From: Gordonia sp. KTR9
GTDB lineage: Bacteria; Actinomycetota; Actinomycetes; Mycobacteriales; Mycobacteriaceae
Reading direction: 5' to 3'
DNA length: 64,000 nucleotides
Assembly (NCBI RefSeq): GCF_000143885.2
Contig: NC_018581.1
Span: 1,860,001 to 1,924,000 of the forward strand
Shown one piece after another: positions 50,078 to 58,721 of the stretch. Numbering within the stretch: position 1 is the first letter of the stretch; every line of letters begins with the position of its first letter. Both the position numbers and the translations under genes were made by a program. The notes under the pieces are model-generated. The model did no database searches. It had not been told where the DNA came from and worked only from the letters and a program-made list of their open reading frames with translations.

Positions 50078-50440
50078 ATGGGACACGGCATCGACGAGGG
50101 GATGCGGCCGGCTGCGCGGCTCGATCCGGAATCGGCCGTGCATGTCGCCACCACGCTGCAGGCGCTGGCGACCCCGAGCCGGTTGCTCATCCTCACCGAG
50201 CTGCGGTCCGGTCCGCGCTCGGTCACCGATCTCGCCGACGCCGTCGGCATGGAGCAGTCCGCGGTGTCCCATCAGCTCCGGCTGCTGCGCAATCTCGGGC
50301 TGGTCACCGGCACTCGTTCCGGGCGGTCGATCAGTTACAGCCTCTATGACAGCCATGTCGCCCAACTGCTCGACGAGGCCGTCTACCACAGCGAACACCT
50401 GCGTCTCGGGCTCGCCGAGCGCCCGAAGTCCGCCGGCTGA
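50078..50440 (+). CDS. nmtR: nickel/cobalt-sensing ArsR repressor NmtR
   Basis: 120 residues, the same size as M. tuberculosis NmtR and closely similar: MGHGIDEG at the N-terminus, winged helix with DLADAVGMEQSAVSHQLRLLRN. Metal ligands Gly2/His3, Asp91, His93, His104 and His107 are kept (LYDSHVAQ, YHSEHL). His109 and His116 of the M. tuberculosis protein are Arg and Pro here. The ATG is the one giving the GHG start; longer in-frame start codons fall within the operator. Confidence 0.93.
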   Translation: MGHGIDEGMRPAARLDPESAVHVATTLQALATPSRLLILTELRSGPRSVTDLADAVGMEQSAVSHQLRLLRNLGLVTGTRSGRSISYSLYDSHVAQLLDEAVYHSEHLRLGLAERPKSAG

Positions 50441-50467
50441 GGCCGATCCACCGGCCGCGGGTGCCCA

Positions 50468-50483
50468 TCGAACGGATGTTCGA
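50468..50483. promoter_or_regulatory. LexA (SOS) box of dnaE2
   Basis: TCGAAC-GGAT-GTTCGA, a perfect match to the actinobacterial SOS consensus. It abuts the TAAGCT -10-like hexamer (50484-50489), which is 6 bases before the dnaE2 GTG, so LexA binding would block a leaderless promoter. Confidence 0.92.
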
Positions 50484-50489
50484 TAAGCT
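50484..50489 (+). promoter_or_regulatory. -10-like element of dnaE2
   Basis: TAAGCT with 6 bases to the GTG start. Directly follows the SOS box. Supports a leaderless SOS-induced transcript. Confidence 0.5.
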
Positions 50490-50495
50490 CGGGGT

Positions 50496-53400
50496 GTGGG
50501 CTGGGATCAAGGACCACCGACGTGGTCGGAGATGGAGCGGGTGCTCGCAGGTCGAGCGCCCGGCAGCACCGACCGGCCCGGCACCGAATTCGGCCCCGAC
50601 CTCAGTGAATGGGCGCCGTTCCCCGGCGACGGCGGCGACAGCCCGGCCTGGTCGCGCAAGCGCGGGGCCTATCAGGCCGAAGACATCTCCCGTGGCTCCT
50701 CGGCGGTGCCCTATGCCGAACTCCACGCGCACAGTTCGTACAGCTTCCTCGACGGTGCGTCGATGCCCGAAGAACTGGTCGAGGAGGCGCAACGACTCGG
50801 GCTCCGCGCCCTGGCCGTCACCGATCACGACGGGTTCTACGGCATCGTGCGCTTCGCCGAGGCGGCCCGCGAGTTCGGGATGCCGACGGTCTTCGGTGCC
50901 GAGCTGTCACTGGAGCCCGACGTCGCGCGGACGGGTCAGAACGATCCGCCGGGAGAGCACCTGCTGGTTCTCGCCCGAGACGGGGAGGGTTATAGGCGCC
51001 TGTCCCGGACCATCGCCGACGCGCACATGGTCGCCGGGGAGAAGGGATTGCTCCGCTATGACCGCGAGGCCCTGGCCGGTGCCGGCGACGGACACTGGCT
51101 CATCCTCACCGGTTGCCGGAAGGGCGCACTCCGTCGCGCCCTCGATCGCGGCGGCGTCCCGGCCGCCGAGCAGGCGCTGCGGGAACTGATCGAGACCTAC
51201 GGCCACGACAACGTCGTCGTCGAGCTGACCGCGCAGGGCATGGCCGACGACGACGAACGCAACGCGGTGCTCGCCGGCCTCGCCGCCGGAGCGGGCGTGC
51301 CGGCCGTGGCCACCACCGGCGCGCACTTCGCCGCGCCCCGGCGCCGACGCCTGGCGATGGCCATGGCCGCCGTTCGGGCCCGCACCGACATCGACACCAT
51401 CTCCGGGTGGATGCCGGGGGTTGCCGGAGCGCACCTGCGCAGCGGCGACGAGATGGCCCGGTTGTTGCCCGCGCATCCCGACGCCATCGACAACGCGGTG
51501 GGCATCGCCGCGGACTGTGCATTCCATCTGGGCCTCATCGCGCCGCAGTTGCCGCCCTTCGACGTTCCCGACGGTCACACCGAGGCGAGCTGGCTGCGCG
51601 AACTCACCATGACCCGGGCACGCCGGCGGTACGGCACCCCGGCCGAACATCCCCAGGCCTATCGGCAGATCGAGCACGAACTAGCCATCATCGAGGCGCT
51701 CACCTTTCCCGGCTACTTCCTCGTGGTCGCAGACATCGTCGACTTCTGCAAGGCCAACGACATCCTGTGTCAGGGCCGGGGGAGTGCGGCCAACTCGGCC
51801 GTCTGCTACGCCCTCGGCATCACCAATGTCGACCCGGTCGCCAACACCCTGCTCTTCGAACGGTTCCTGGCCCCGGAACGCGACGGTCCGCCCGACATCG
51901 ACGTCGACATCGAATCCGATCGTCGCGAGGAGGCCATCCAGTACGTCTACCGCCACTACGGCCGGGACCGCAGCGCGCAGGTCGCCAATGTGATCACCTA
52001 CCGCGGGAAGTCGGCGATCCGGGACATGGCCCGGGCGCTCGGGTACGCGCCCGGCCAGCAGGACGCCTGGGCCAAGATGCCCGACACGGCACCGTCCGAC
52101 GTCGCCGAGCTGGCCGGTGAGATCCTCGGTATGCCAAGGCATCTGGGTATCCACTCCGGCGGTATGGTGATCTGCGACCGGCCGATCGCCGATGTCTGCC
52201 CCACGGAGTGGGCGCGGATGGAGAACCGCAGCGTGCTGCAGTGGGACAAGGACGACTGCGCCGCCATCGGCCTGGTCAAGTTCGACATGCTGGGACTCGG
52301 CATGCTCTCCGCGCTGCACTACGCGATCGACCTGGTCGCCGAACACAAGGGGATCGACGTCGACCTCGCCACCCTGGACCTCGGCGAACCGGCCGTGTAT
52401 GAGATGCTCTGTCGCGCAGACTCGGTCGGCGTGTTCCAGGTGGAGTCACGCGCGCAGATGGCCACACTTCCGCGGCTCAAGCCGCGCTGCTTCTACGACC
52501 TCGTCGTCGAGGTGGCCCTGATCCGGCCCGGCCCCATCCAGGGCGGCTCGGTGCATCCGTTCATCAAGCGGCGCAACGGGGAGGAGGCGGTGACGGTCGA
52601 GCACCCGTCGATGAGCAAGGCGCTCGAGCGCACCCTGGGTGTGCCGCTGTTCCAGGAGCAGCTGATGCAGCTGGCCGTCGACGTGGCCGGATTCGACGCC
52701 TCCGAGGCCGATCAGTTGCGCCGGGCGATGGGTTCCAAACGGTCGCCGGAGAAGATGGAACGCCTGCGGCAGCGCTTCTACGAAGGCATGGAGAACCTGC
52801 ACGGCATCACCGGGGACACCGCCGACCGCATCTTCGAGAAGATGGCGGCGTTCGCCAATTTCGGTTTCCCGGAGAGCCATTCGCAGAGCTTCGCGTCACT
52901 GGTGTTCTACTCGTCGTGGTTCAAGCTGCACCATCCCGCGGCATTCTGCGCCGCGTTGCTACGGGCTCAGCCGATGGGGTTCTACTCACCGCAGACCTTG
53001 GTCGCCGATGCCCGGCGGCACGGTGTCGCGGTCCATCGTCCCGACATCAACGCTTCGCTCGCGCACGCCACCCTGGAGAACGAGGGGCTCGACGTCCGGC
53101 TGGGTCTCGACGGGGTGCGCGGGGTCGGAACGGAGACGGCGGAGCGCATCGTCGAACGACGGGCCGAGGGACCGTATCTCGACATCACCGATCTCTCCCG
53201 CCGCGCCCGGCTGACGACCAAGGAACTCGAGGGACTCGCCGGCGCCGGCGCCTTCGACGGATTCGGTCTCAGCCGGCGTCAGGCCCTGTGGGAGGCGGGC
53301 GCCGCGGCGACGGTGCGCGACGACCAGCTCGCCCTGGAGTCGGCGCAGGCGACGCCCACGCTCCCGGGGCTCTCCGACGTCGAGCTCGCGGCCACCGACG

Positions 53401-53783
53401 CGTGGGCCACCGGGATCACGCCCACGTCGTACCCGACACAGTTCCTGCGTCCCCGGCTCGACGCGATGGGCGTTCTGGCCGCCGACCGGCTCCTGTCGGT
53501 GCCCGACGGTTCGCGGGTGCTGATCGGCGGGGCGGTGACCCATCGCCAACGACCGGCCACCGCGTCCGGGGTGACGTTCATCAACCTCGAGGACGAGACC
53601 GGGATGGTCAACGTGGTGTGTTCGGTCGGCTTGTGGGCGCGGTACCGTGTACTGGCCCAGACGGCACCCGCACTGCTGGTCCGCGGACGGGTGCAGAACG
53701 CCGAAGGTGCTGTGACCGTCGTCGCAGATCGTCTGCAGCGCATGGATCTTCGGGTGGGGAGCAGATCCAGGGACTGGCAGTGA
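50496..53783 (+). CDS. dnaE2: error-prone DNA polymerase DnaE2
   Basis: 1095-residue C-family polymerase. N-terminal PHP domain (ELHAHSSYSFLDGASMPEEL; TDHDGFYGI), palm with the catalytic acids in PDIDVDIESDRREE, helix-hairpin-helix and OB domains near the C-terminus (VNVVCSVGLWARYR). Length and the MGWDQGPPTWSEMERVL start agree with mycobacterial DnaE2. It does the error-prone synthesis for the ImuA'/ImuB mutasome, whose genes are 9 kb upstream. GTG start immediately downstream of a perfect SOS box. Confidence 0.97.
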   Translation: MGWDQGPPTWSEMERVLAGRAPGSTDRPGTEFGPDLSEWAPFPGDGGDSPAWSRKRGAYQAEDISRGSSAVPYAELHAHSSYSFLDGASMPEELVEEAQRLGLRALAVTDHDGFYGIVRFAEAAREFGMPTVFGAELSLEPDVARTGQNDPPGEHLLVLARDGEGYRRLSRTIADAHMVAGEKGLLRYDREALAGAGDGHWLILTGCRKGALRRALDRGGVPAAEQALRELIETYGHDNVVVELTAQGMADDDERNAVLAGLAAGAGVPAVATTGAHFAAPRRRRLAMAMAAVRARTDIDTISGWMPGVAGAHLRSGDEMARLLPAHPDAIDNAVGIAADCAFHLGLIAPQLPPFDVPDGHTEASWLRELTMTRARRRYGTPAEHPQAYRQIEHELAIIEALTFPGYFLVVADIVDFCKANDILCQGRGSAANSAVCYALGITNVDPVANTLLFERFLAPERDGPPDIDVDIESDRREEAIQYVYRHYGRDRSAQVANVITYRGKSAIRDMARALGYAPGQQDAWAKMPDTAPSDVAELAGEILGMPRHLGIHSGGMVICDRPIADVCPTEWARMENRSVLQWDKDDCAAIGLVKFDMLGLGMLSALHYAIDLVAEHKGIDVDLATLDLGEPAVYEMLCRADSVGVFQVESRAQMATLPRLKPRCFYDLVVEVALIRPGPIQGGSVHPFIKRRNGEEAVTVEHPSMSKALERTLGVPLFQEQLMQLAVDVAGFDASEADQLRRAMGSKRSPEKMERLRQRFYEGMENLHGITGDTADRIFEKMAAFANFGFPESHSQSFASLVFYSSWFKLHHPAAFCAALLRAQPMGFYSPQTLVADARRHGVAVHRPDINASLAHATLENEGLDVRLGLDGVRGVGTETAERIVERRAEGPYLDITDLSRRARLTTKELEGLAGAGAFDGFGLSRRQALWEAGAAATVRDDQLALESAQATPTLPGLSDVELAATDAWATGITPTSYPTQFLRPRLDAMGVLAADRLLSVPDGSRVLIGGAVTHRQRPATASGVTFINLEDETGMVNVVCSVGLWARYRVLAQTAPALLVRGRVQNAEGAVTVVADRLQRMDLRVGSRSRDWQ

Positions 53784-53836
53784 TCCCCGACCGGGGAATG
53801 CGCCGGGGTGTTCGAGACGAATCAAGGAAAGAACCG

Positions 53837-54064
53837 ATGCCGCAACAGGTCGTGGTGACCGTCAAACCGAAGAGCAGCAAGGGCCCGTTGGTCGAGACGG
53901 GTCCCGACGGCGCGATCACCATCTACGTCCGTGAGCCCGCCACGGAGGGCAGGGCGAACAGGGCCGTCTCCGAACTGCTCGCCGCCCACCTCGGGGTTCC
54001 GAAGAGCAAGGTCGCGCTCATCGGCGGCGCCACGGCACGCACGAAGCGCTACCGCGTCGGCTGA
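53837..54064 (+). CDS. DUF167 (YggU-family) protein
   Basis: 75 residues; VVVTVKPKSSKGPLV, then the conserved EGRANRAVSELLAAHLGVPKSKV and TARTKRYRV that define DUF167. AAGGAAAG lies 5 bases upstream of the ATG, a strong ribosome site. Function unknown. 53 bases after dnaE2, so perhaps read with it; its stop is 4 bases from the convergent trmL. Confidence 0.9.
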   Translation: MPQQVVVTVKPKSSKGPLVETGPDGAITIYVREPATEGRANRAVSELLAAHLGVPKSKVALIGGATARTKRYRVG

Positions 54065-54068
54065 CAAG

Positions 54069-54533
54069 TCAGACAGCACCGGCGAAGCCGTGCTGTCGCC
54101 ACGCCTCGTAGACGACGATGCTCGCGGCGTTGGCGAGGTTGTGCGAACGACGACCGGCGAGCATGGGGATGCGCACCCGGTCGGTCACCTCGGGTTCGTC
54201 GAGGACCTCCGCCGGCAGTCCGGTCGGTTCGGGGCCGAACAGCAACACGTCGCCGGGCTGATAGTCGACGTCGGTGTGGAAGCGTTCGGCGTGGGCGGTG
54301 AACGCGAAGACCCGCTCCGGCTTCAGCGTCGTCCAGGCGGTCACCAGGTTGGGATGCACCGTGACGTTGGCCATCTCGTGGTAGTCGAGTCCCGCGCGTT
54401 TGACCTGCGCGTCGGACATCGAGAAACCGAGCGGTTCGATGAGGTGGAGTTCGCACCCGGTGTTGGCGGCCAGCCGGATCGCATTGCCCGTGTTCGGCGG
54501 GATGCACGGCTGGTAGAACATGATTCGGAACAT
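54069..54533 (-). CDS. trmL: tRNA (cytidine/uridine-2'-O)-methyltransferase TrmL
   Basis: 154-residue SPOUT methyltransferase that modifies the wobble base of certain leucine tRNAs in characterised members. Trefoil-knot motifs: PPNTGNAIRLAANTG, LLFGPEPTGL, and IPMLAGRRSHNLANAASIVVYEAWRQ. Matches Rv3366 (annotated spoU) in length and in the C-terminal HGFAGAV. A TACGCT hexamer about 9 bases before the ATG may be its -10. An ATG four codons downstream is an alternative start. Confidence 0.94.
   Translation of the reverse strand: MFRIMFYQPCIPPNTGNAIRLAANTGCELHLIEPLGFSMSDAQVKRAGLDYHEMANVTVHPNLVTAWTTLKPERVFAFTAHAERFHTDVDYQPGDVLLFGPEPTGLPAEVLDEPEVTDRVRIPMLAGRRSHNLANAASIVVYEAWRQHGFAGAV
54072..54098. 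terminator. hairpin overlapping the trmL 3' end
   Basis: GACAGCA/TGCTGTC arms continued by CGGC/GCCG around a GAA loop, with one bulge. Encodes the last codons of TrmL on the minus strand and could end DUF167 transcription on the plus strand. Confidence 0.5.
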
Positions 54534-54588
54534 GATGGTGCCAGCGTAGTCGGTGCCATGCGGAGCAGATCTCGCCCGACCGTGTTCC

Positions 54589-55530
54589 TCACACCGCCAA
54601 CGTGGTGTTGGCCCCGCACAGCACGATGCACAGCGTCGAATCGGGTTGCGGTCGAATCCGTCCCGAGACCACGCCGGCGACCGCGGTGGCGGTGCCGTGT
54701 TCGACGAGGATGCGGTGGGAATCCCAGAGCATCCGCCGTGCCGCGATGATCTGGTCGTCGGTGACCAGCACGCTGTCGACGGCCGGGTTCCCGGCGACGG
54801 CGTCCCAGCACAGATCCCCGACCCGGGTCGCGCCGAGGGAGTCGGCGGCCACGCTCTCGAGTTCGACGGGAACGGGAGTCCCCGCGGCGAGTGCCTGATG
54901 CAGACTCGACGCACCGAGCGGTTCGACGCCGACGAGGCGGTCGCCCGGGCGCAGCGTCGCGGTCAGGCCGGCCAGCAGTCCGCCGCCGCCGACACAGACG
55001 ACCGTCGTGAGCGGACCGGGTACGTCGTCGATGATCTCGAGACCGATCGTTCCGGCGCCGGCGACGACGTCGGGGAGATCGTAGGCGTGCAGCGCGAGCG
55101 CGCCGGTCTGCTCCGCGAGTTCCTCGGCCGCGTCGGCGGCTTCCTGATAGCGCTGTCCGATGAGATGGATCCGCGCACCCGCGGCGCGCAGCGCGTCGAT
55201 CTTGACCGGTGGTGCCGTCTCGGGGATCACCACGGTCACCGGCACACCGACGATCCGCGCGGCGACCGTGGCACCGATCGCGGCATTGCCGCCGGAGGCG
55301 ACGAGGACACCGGCGTCGGTCAGGACACCCTGATCGCGCGCGTGCAGGGTCGCCCACAGACTGCCGCGCGGTTTGAAGCACCCGCCGAGCTGCGTGTACT
55401 CGAGTTTGAGGACCACCTCGAGCGGGCCGTCGACGGTGTCGATTACCGTGCGCAGCGTCGGCGTACGACGGAGATGGGGAGTGATCGCCGCGCGGGCGAG
55501 ATCGATGTCGACGGGCACCACGGTCACCAC
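54589..55530 (-). CDS. threonine/serine dehydratase-like PLP enzyme
   Basis: 313-residue fold-type II PLP enzyme. PLP lysine is in [10 protein letters not shown], the substrate loop ASGGNAAIG (usually SSGNHAQ in threonine deaminase), and the phosphate loop VGGGGLLAG. No C-terminal ACT domain, so catabolic or non-regulated. Substrate could be threonine, serine or another beta-hydroxy amino acid. Start is one of two adjacent GTGs; TAGTGT just upstream may be a -10. Divergent from folD. Confidence 0.82.
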   Translation of the reverse strand: MVTVVPVDIDLARAAITPHLRRTPTLRTVIDTVDGPLEVVLKLEYTQLGGCFKPRGSLWATLHARDQGVLTDAGVLVASGGNAAIGATVAARIVGVPVTVVIPETAPPVKIDALRAAGARIHLIGQRYQEAADAAEELAEQTGALALHAYDLPDVVAGAGTIGLEIIDDVPGPLTTVVCVGGGGLLAGLTATLRPGDRLVGVEPLGASSLHQALAAGTPVPVELESVAADSLGATRVGDLCWDAVAGNPAVDSVLVTDDQIIAARRMLWDSHRILVEHGTATAVAGVVSGRIRPQPDSTLCIVLCGANTTLAV

Positions 55531-55647
55531 TCCGACACTAGTGGTCGGCCGCCCGAGGGCGGCGAAACGTCGATCGCGGGCGGCGGTGAACGGCGGGTCC
55601 ATCCGCCGATGTCGGAAACCGCGGGGACGAGTGGAAGAATGTCGGGC

Positions 55648-56523
55648 GTGACCGCGATACGACTCGATGGGAAGACCACGCGCGACGAGATCTTCGCCGA
55701 TCTGGCCGAGCGGGTGGAGAAGCTCCGGCTGGCGGGTGTCACCCCTGGTCTGGGGACCGTTCTGGTCGGCGACGATCCGGGCTCGCACTCCTACGTCAAG
55801 GGCAAGCACGCCGACTGCGCCCGCATCGGTGTCGCCTCGATCCGCAAGGATCTCCCGGCCGATGCCACCACCGAACAGCTCAACTCCGCGATCGACGAAC
55901 TCAACGCGGATCCCGCCTGCACCGGCTACATCGTGCAGTTGCCGCTGCCGCGGCAGCTCGACGAGAACGCCGCCCTCGAGCGGATCGACCCGCTCAAGGA
56001 TGCCGACGGCCTCCACCCGATCAACCTCGGGCGACTGGTGCTGGGAAAGGAGTCGACCCTGCCCTGCACCCCCCGCGGTGTCATCCATCTGCTGCGTCGC
56101 TACGACGTCCCGCTGGCCGGCGCCCGGGTGACCGTCGTCGGTCGCGGGGTCACCATCGGCAGGCCCATCGGTCTGCTCCTGACCCGCCGCAGCGAGAACG
56201 CCACGGTCACCCTGTGCCACACCGGCACCACCGATCTGGCCTCCGAGATCGAGCGCGCCGACATCGTGATCGCGGCCGCGGGAGTGCCGCATCTCATCAC
56301 CGCGGACATGGTCAAGCCGGGTGCCGCGGTGGTCGACGTGGGTGTCAGCCGCACCGACGAGGGTCGTCTCGTCGGTGACGTGCATCCCGATGTCTGGGAG
56401 GTGGCGGGCCACGTTTCGCCGAATCCCGGTGGGGTGGGGCCGCTGACCCGTGCGTTCCTGCTCGTCAACGTCGTCGAACGCGCGGAGCAGATGCTCGCCT
56501 CCGGGAGCGGCAGCGGCGCGTGA
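55648..56523 (+). CDS. folD: methylenetetrahydrofolate dehydrogenase/cyclohydrolase
   Basis: 291-residue bifunctional one-carbon enzyme. Catalytic Lys in [12 protein letters not shown]-loop region [22 protein letters not shown], and the NADP-binding [17 protein letters not shown]-terminal [17 protein letters not shown] chose the GTG giving VTAIRLDGK because GGAAG lies 10 bases upstream and homologues begin there; an ATG three codons earlier is possible. The stop overlaps the DUF3017 gene. Confidence 0.95.
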   Translation: MTAIRLDGKTTRDEIFADLAERVEKLRLAGVTPGLGTVLVGDDPGSHSYVKGKHADCARIGVASIRKDLPADATTEQLNSAIDELNADPACTGYIVQLPLPRQLDENAALERIDPLKDADGLHPINLGRLVLGKESTLPCTPRGVIHLLRRYDVPLAGARVTVVGRGVTIGRPIGLLLTRRSENATVTLCHTGTTDLASEIERADIVIAAAGVPHLITADMVKPGAAVVDVGVSRTDEGRLVGDVHPDVWEVAGHVSPNPGGVGPLTRAFLLVNVVERAEQMLASGSGSGA

Positions 56524-56897
56524 CCCGAGACGAGCACCAGAGTGAGTCCGCTCACTCCGAGCCGCGCGGTGCCGACCGATCCCGTCCAGGAGGCCGGAAA
56601 CACGGTTCCACCGACGGCACGCGTCTGCGGGCGGTGCTCGTCCAACTCCCATATCTGCTGGTGATGGCCGGTGTGCTGGCCGCAGCGCTGCTCGTGATGT
56701 TCGACCGCTGGCGGCGCGGATCCTTCGTCTTCGGGGCGGCACTGCTCGTCGGCGCCGTGCTTCGCGCCTTCATCCCGTCATCGCAGGCCGGGTTGCTGCA
56801 GGTCAGGGGCAAGCCGTTCGACGTCACGGTGATGGCGACAGTCGGCGCCGTGATGCTGTGGCTGGCAGCGTCGATCGACTCTTTGGGCACGGATTGA
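56520..56897 (+). CDS. DUF3017 membrane protein
   Basis: 125 residues. A charged, Ser/Arg-rich N-terminus of about 35 residues precedes three predicted membrane helices ([53 protein letters not shown]). GTG start overlaps the folD stop by 4 bases. Conserved next to folD across actinobacteria; function unknown. Confidence 0.85.
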   Translation: MTRDEHQSESAHSEPRGADRSRPGGRKHGSTDGTRLRAVLVQLPYLLVMAGVLAAALLVMFDRWRRGSFVFGAALLVGAVLRAFIPSSQAGLLQVRGKPFDVTVMATVGAVMLWLAASIDSLGTD

Positions 56898-56898
56898 T

Positions 56899-56904
56899 TA
56901 CAAT
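56899..56904 (+). promoter_or_regulatory. -10-like element in front of the actin-fold gene
   Basis: TACAAT, near consensus, in the gap after the DUF3017 gene. Transcription would start near 56911, giving a leader of about 113 bases before the next GTG. Confidence 0.4.
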
Positions 56905-57023
56905 AGAGACCTGAGCGTGACCTGACAGATGGTCGTTCGCTCAACCAGGCACTTTTCCGCTGCCCTGCCGCAGACGCACCGACCGCTGGAGTTTGTATCA
57001 CTGCATCACCAACCGACGACACC

Positions 57024-58625
57024 GTGAGTGAAGTGACGTCCATGGGCGTGTCAGCAGGTGCTGGCATGATCCATTACGTCCTCCTGACACGTGACGATCT
57101 CGGTCGCAGTGTGATCGACTCGCGTGTCATCGACGTCGACCCCACCGACGGTCTCGACTCCGCCGGCCGCGTGAACGCAGGCGTCGACGTGATGCTGACC
57201 GCCGCCCGCGAGACCGGGACGAGGGTGGGCCCGATCGGGGTCGCCGCACGCACGGGCAGCCAGCGTCGGCAGTTGCGCTCGAGGGGCAGTGGCCCGCGAC
57301 GTCAGGTCCGTCTCGTCGGTGAGGACGAGGCCGTCCTCGCCTACCTCGCCGACACCGGGGAGATCGACCGCTTCTCGGCCGCCGTCGTCGTCGACTGTGG
57401 CGACACCGGCATGTCGCTCTACACCGTCGACCCCCGCGAGGGCAGGATCGGCAATCCCGAGCACTCGACGGTCCTGAGTGGGCGTCATCTCGACCGGTCG
57501 ATCGTCAATCAGCTGACCGCCGACCACCCGGCCCTCGGCGAGGCCACCCGAACACGTGCCGATCGCAGTGAACTGCGCAGCGCCTGCCGGACCGCGAAGG
57601 AGGAGCTCGCCTACGGCGGTTCCGCCACCGAGTCCGTGGTCGCGGTGTCGGCGAACACCGAACGCGTGTCGCTGTCGGCCACGCATGTCGAGCAGGCGAT
57701 CGAGCCGATGATCCGTGACGCGCGAGAAGTGTTCGCCCGGTACGTCGCGGCCGCCCGGTCGCGGGGCGTGCAACCGGACGCCGTGGTGTTCATCGGCGGA
57801 CTCGCCAATCTTCCCGCGGTGCGCGCGATCGCGTCGGAGCATGATCTGGAGGTAGTCAGTCCGACGGCTCCGGAGCTGGTCGTGGCCACCGGTGCGGCCC
57901 TGCTCGCCCTCGAGAGCTACTCGGGCGCAGCACGTCTCGCCTTCATCGGCGGCAAACCGCAACGTGAATGGCTTTCCGCGACACCCATCGCGGTGGCCGG
58001 GGCCGTCATCGCCGCCACGCTGATGACGATCTATGCGGTGAGCTCGTCCTTCGCCGATCGGCCGACCGTCGATCCGCAGCCCGCGGTGAGCAGCGTGCCG
58101 CCGGCCGCGGCGACCAGTGACACCGAGCCGGTCACCCCGACGCCGACCTCTCAGCCGATCACCCGTATCCCGGCCGAACCCGTCGAGCCGACCGTCGTGG
58201 ATCCTGTTCCCACACAACAACCGTTACCGCAGACCGGGTCGAACGACCCGCCGGCATGGGCGACCACGGAGTTGCCGCCGACGCGACCCTCGACGGGTAC
58301 CAGCACCCGCACGCTGTCGCCGTTCCCATGGCCGGACCTGGCGTTCCCGCCGGGCTCGACGCCGACGATACCGCAGGACCTGTTGCCGCCGGGGTTGCGT
58401 CCGCCCAGTGCGGCGCCCACGCCACCCCCGCCGACGTACTCGACGTCGACACCGGCGCCTCCGCGCGGTGGCTCGGTGCGGCCGAGCAGCACGCGCGCAC
58501 AGGGGTCGACTCAGCTCCCCGCCGCTCCCGAATCAGGGAAAACCGTTGTCACGGAAGGGGAGTCGCAGGTTCCGCCGCCGCCCCCGCCCAGCAGTCCGGT
58601 CCCGACGGTTCCCGCGCCGCGCTGA
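57024..58625 (+). CDS. actin-fold (Hsp70-like) membrane protein with Pro-rich tail
   Basis: 533 residues. The first about 295 form an actin/Hsp70-type ATPase core: AAVVVDCGDTGMSLYTVD (phosphate-2-like), ATRTRADRSELR, and VVFIGGLANLPAVRAI (adenosine-like). A membrane helix lies at about 322-344 (IAVAGAVIAATLMTIYAV), followed by about 190 outer residues rich in Pro, Thr and Ser (PPPPPPSSP near the end). No substrate-binding Hsp70 domain. Start is a GTG; an internal GTG at 57036 and ATGs are alternatives. Function unknown; cell-envelope or secretion role is inference. Confidence 0.65.
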   Translation: MSEVTSMGVSAGAGMIHYVLLTRDDLGRSVIDSRVIDVDPTDGLDSAGRVNAGVDVMLTAARETGTRVGPIGVAARTGSQRRQLRSRGSGPRRQVRLVGEDEAVLAYLADTGEIDRFSAAVVVDCGDTGMSLYTVDPREGRIGNPEHSTVLSGRHLDRSIVNQLTADHPALGEATRTRADRSELRSACRTAKEELAYGGSATESVVAVSANTERVSLSATHVEQAIEPMIRDAREVFARYVAAARSRGVQPDAVVFIGGLANLPAVRAIASEHDLEVVSPTAPELVVATGAALLALESYSGAARLAFIGGKPQREWLSATPIAVAGAVIAATLMTIYAVSSSFADRPTVDPQPAVSSVPPAAATSDTEPVTPTPTSQPITRIPAEPVEPTVVDPVPTQQPLPQTGSNDPPAWATTELPPTRPSTGTSTRTLSPFPWPDLAFPPGSTPTIPQDLLPPGLRPPSAAPTPPPPTYSTSTPAPPRGGSVRPSSTRAQGSTQLPAAPESGKTVVTEGESQVPPPPPPSSPVPTVPAPR

Positions 58626-58721
58626 CCGAACCGCCCTGTCAGAACCGCGCCTGCGAGGCCGCTGATCACACCGGCTGACCCCGACTCGCTGACGAGAGCG
58701 GCCGAACTGTCGGAGGCGCGG

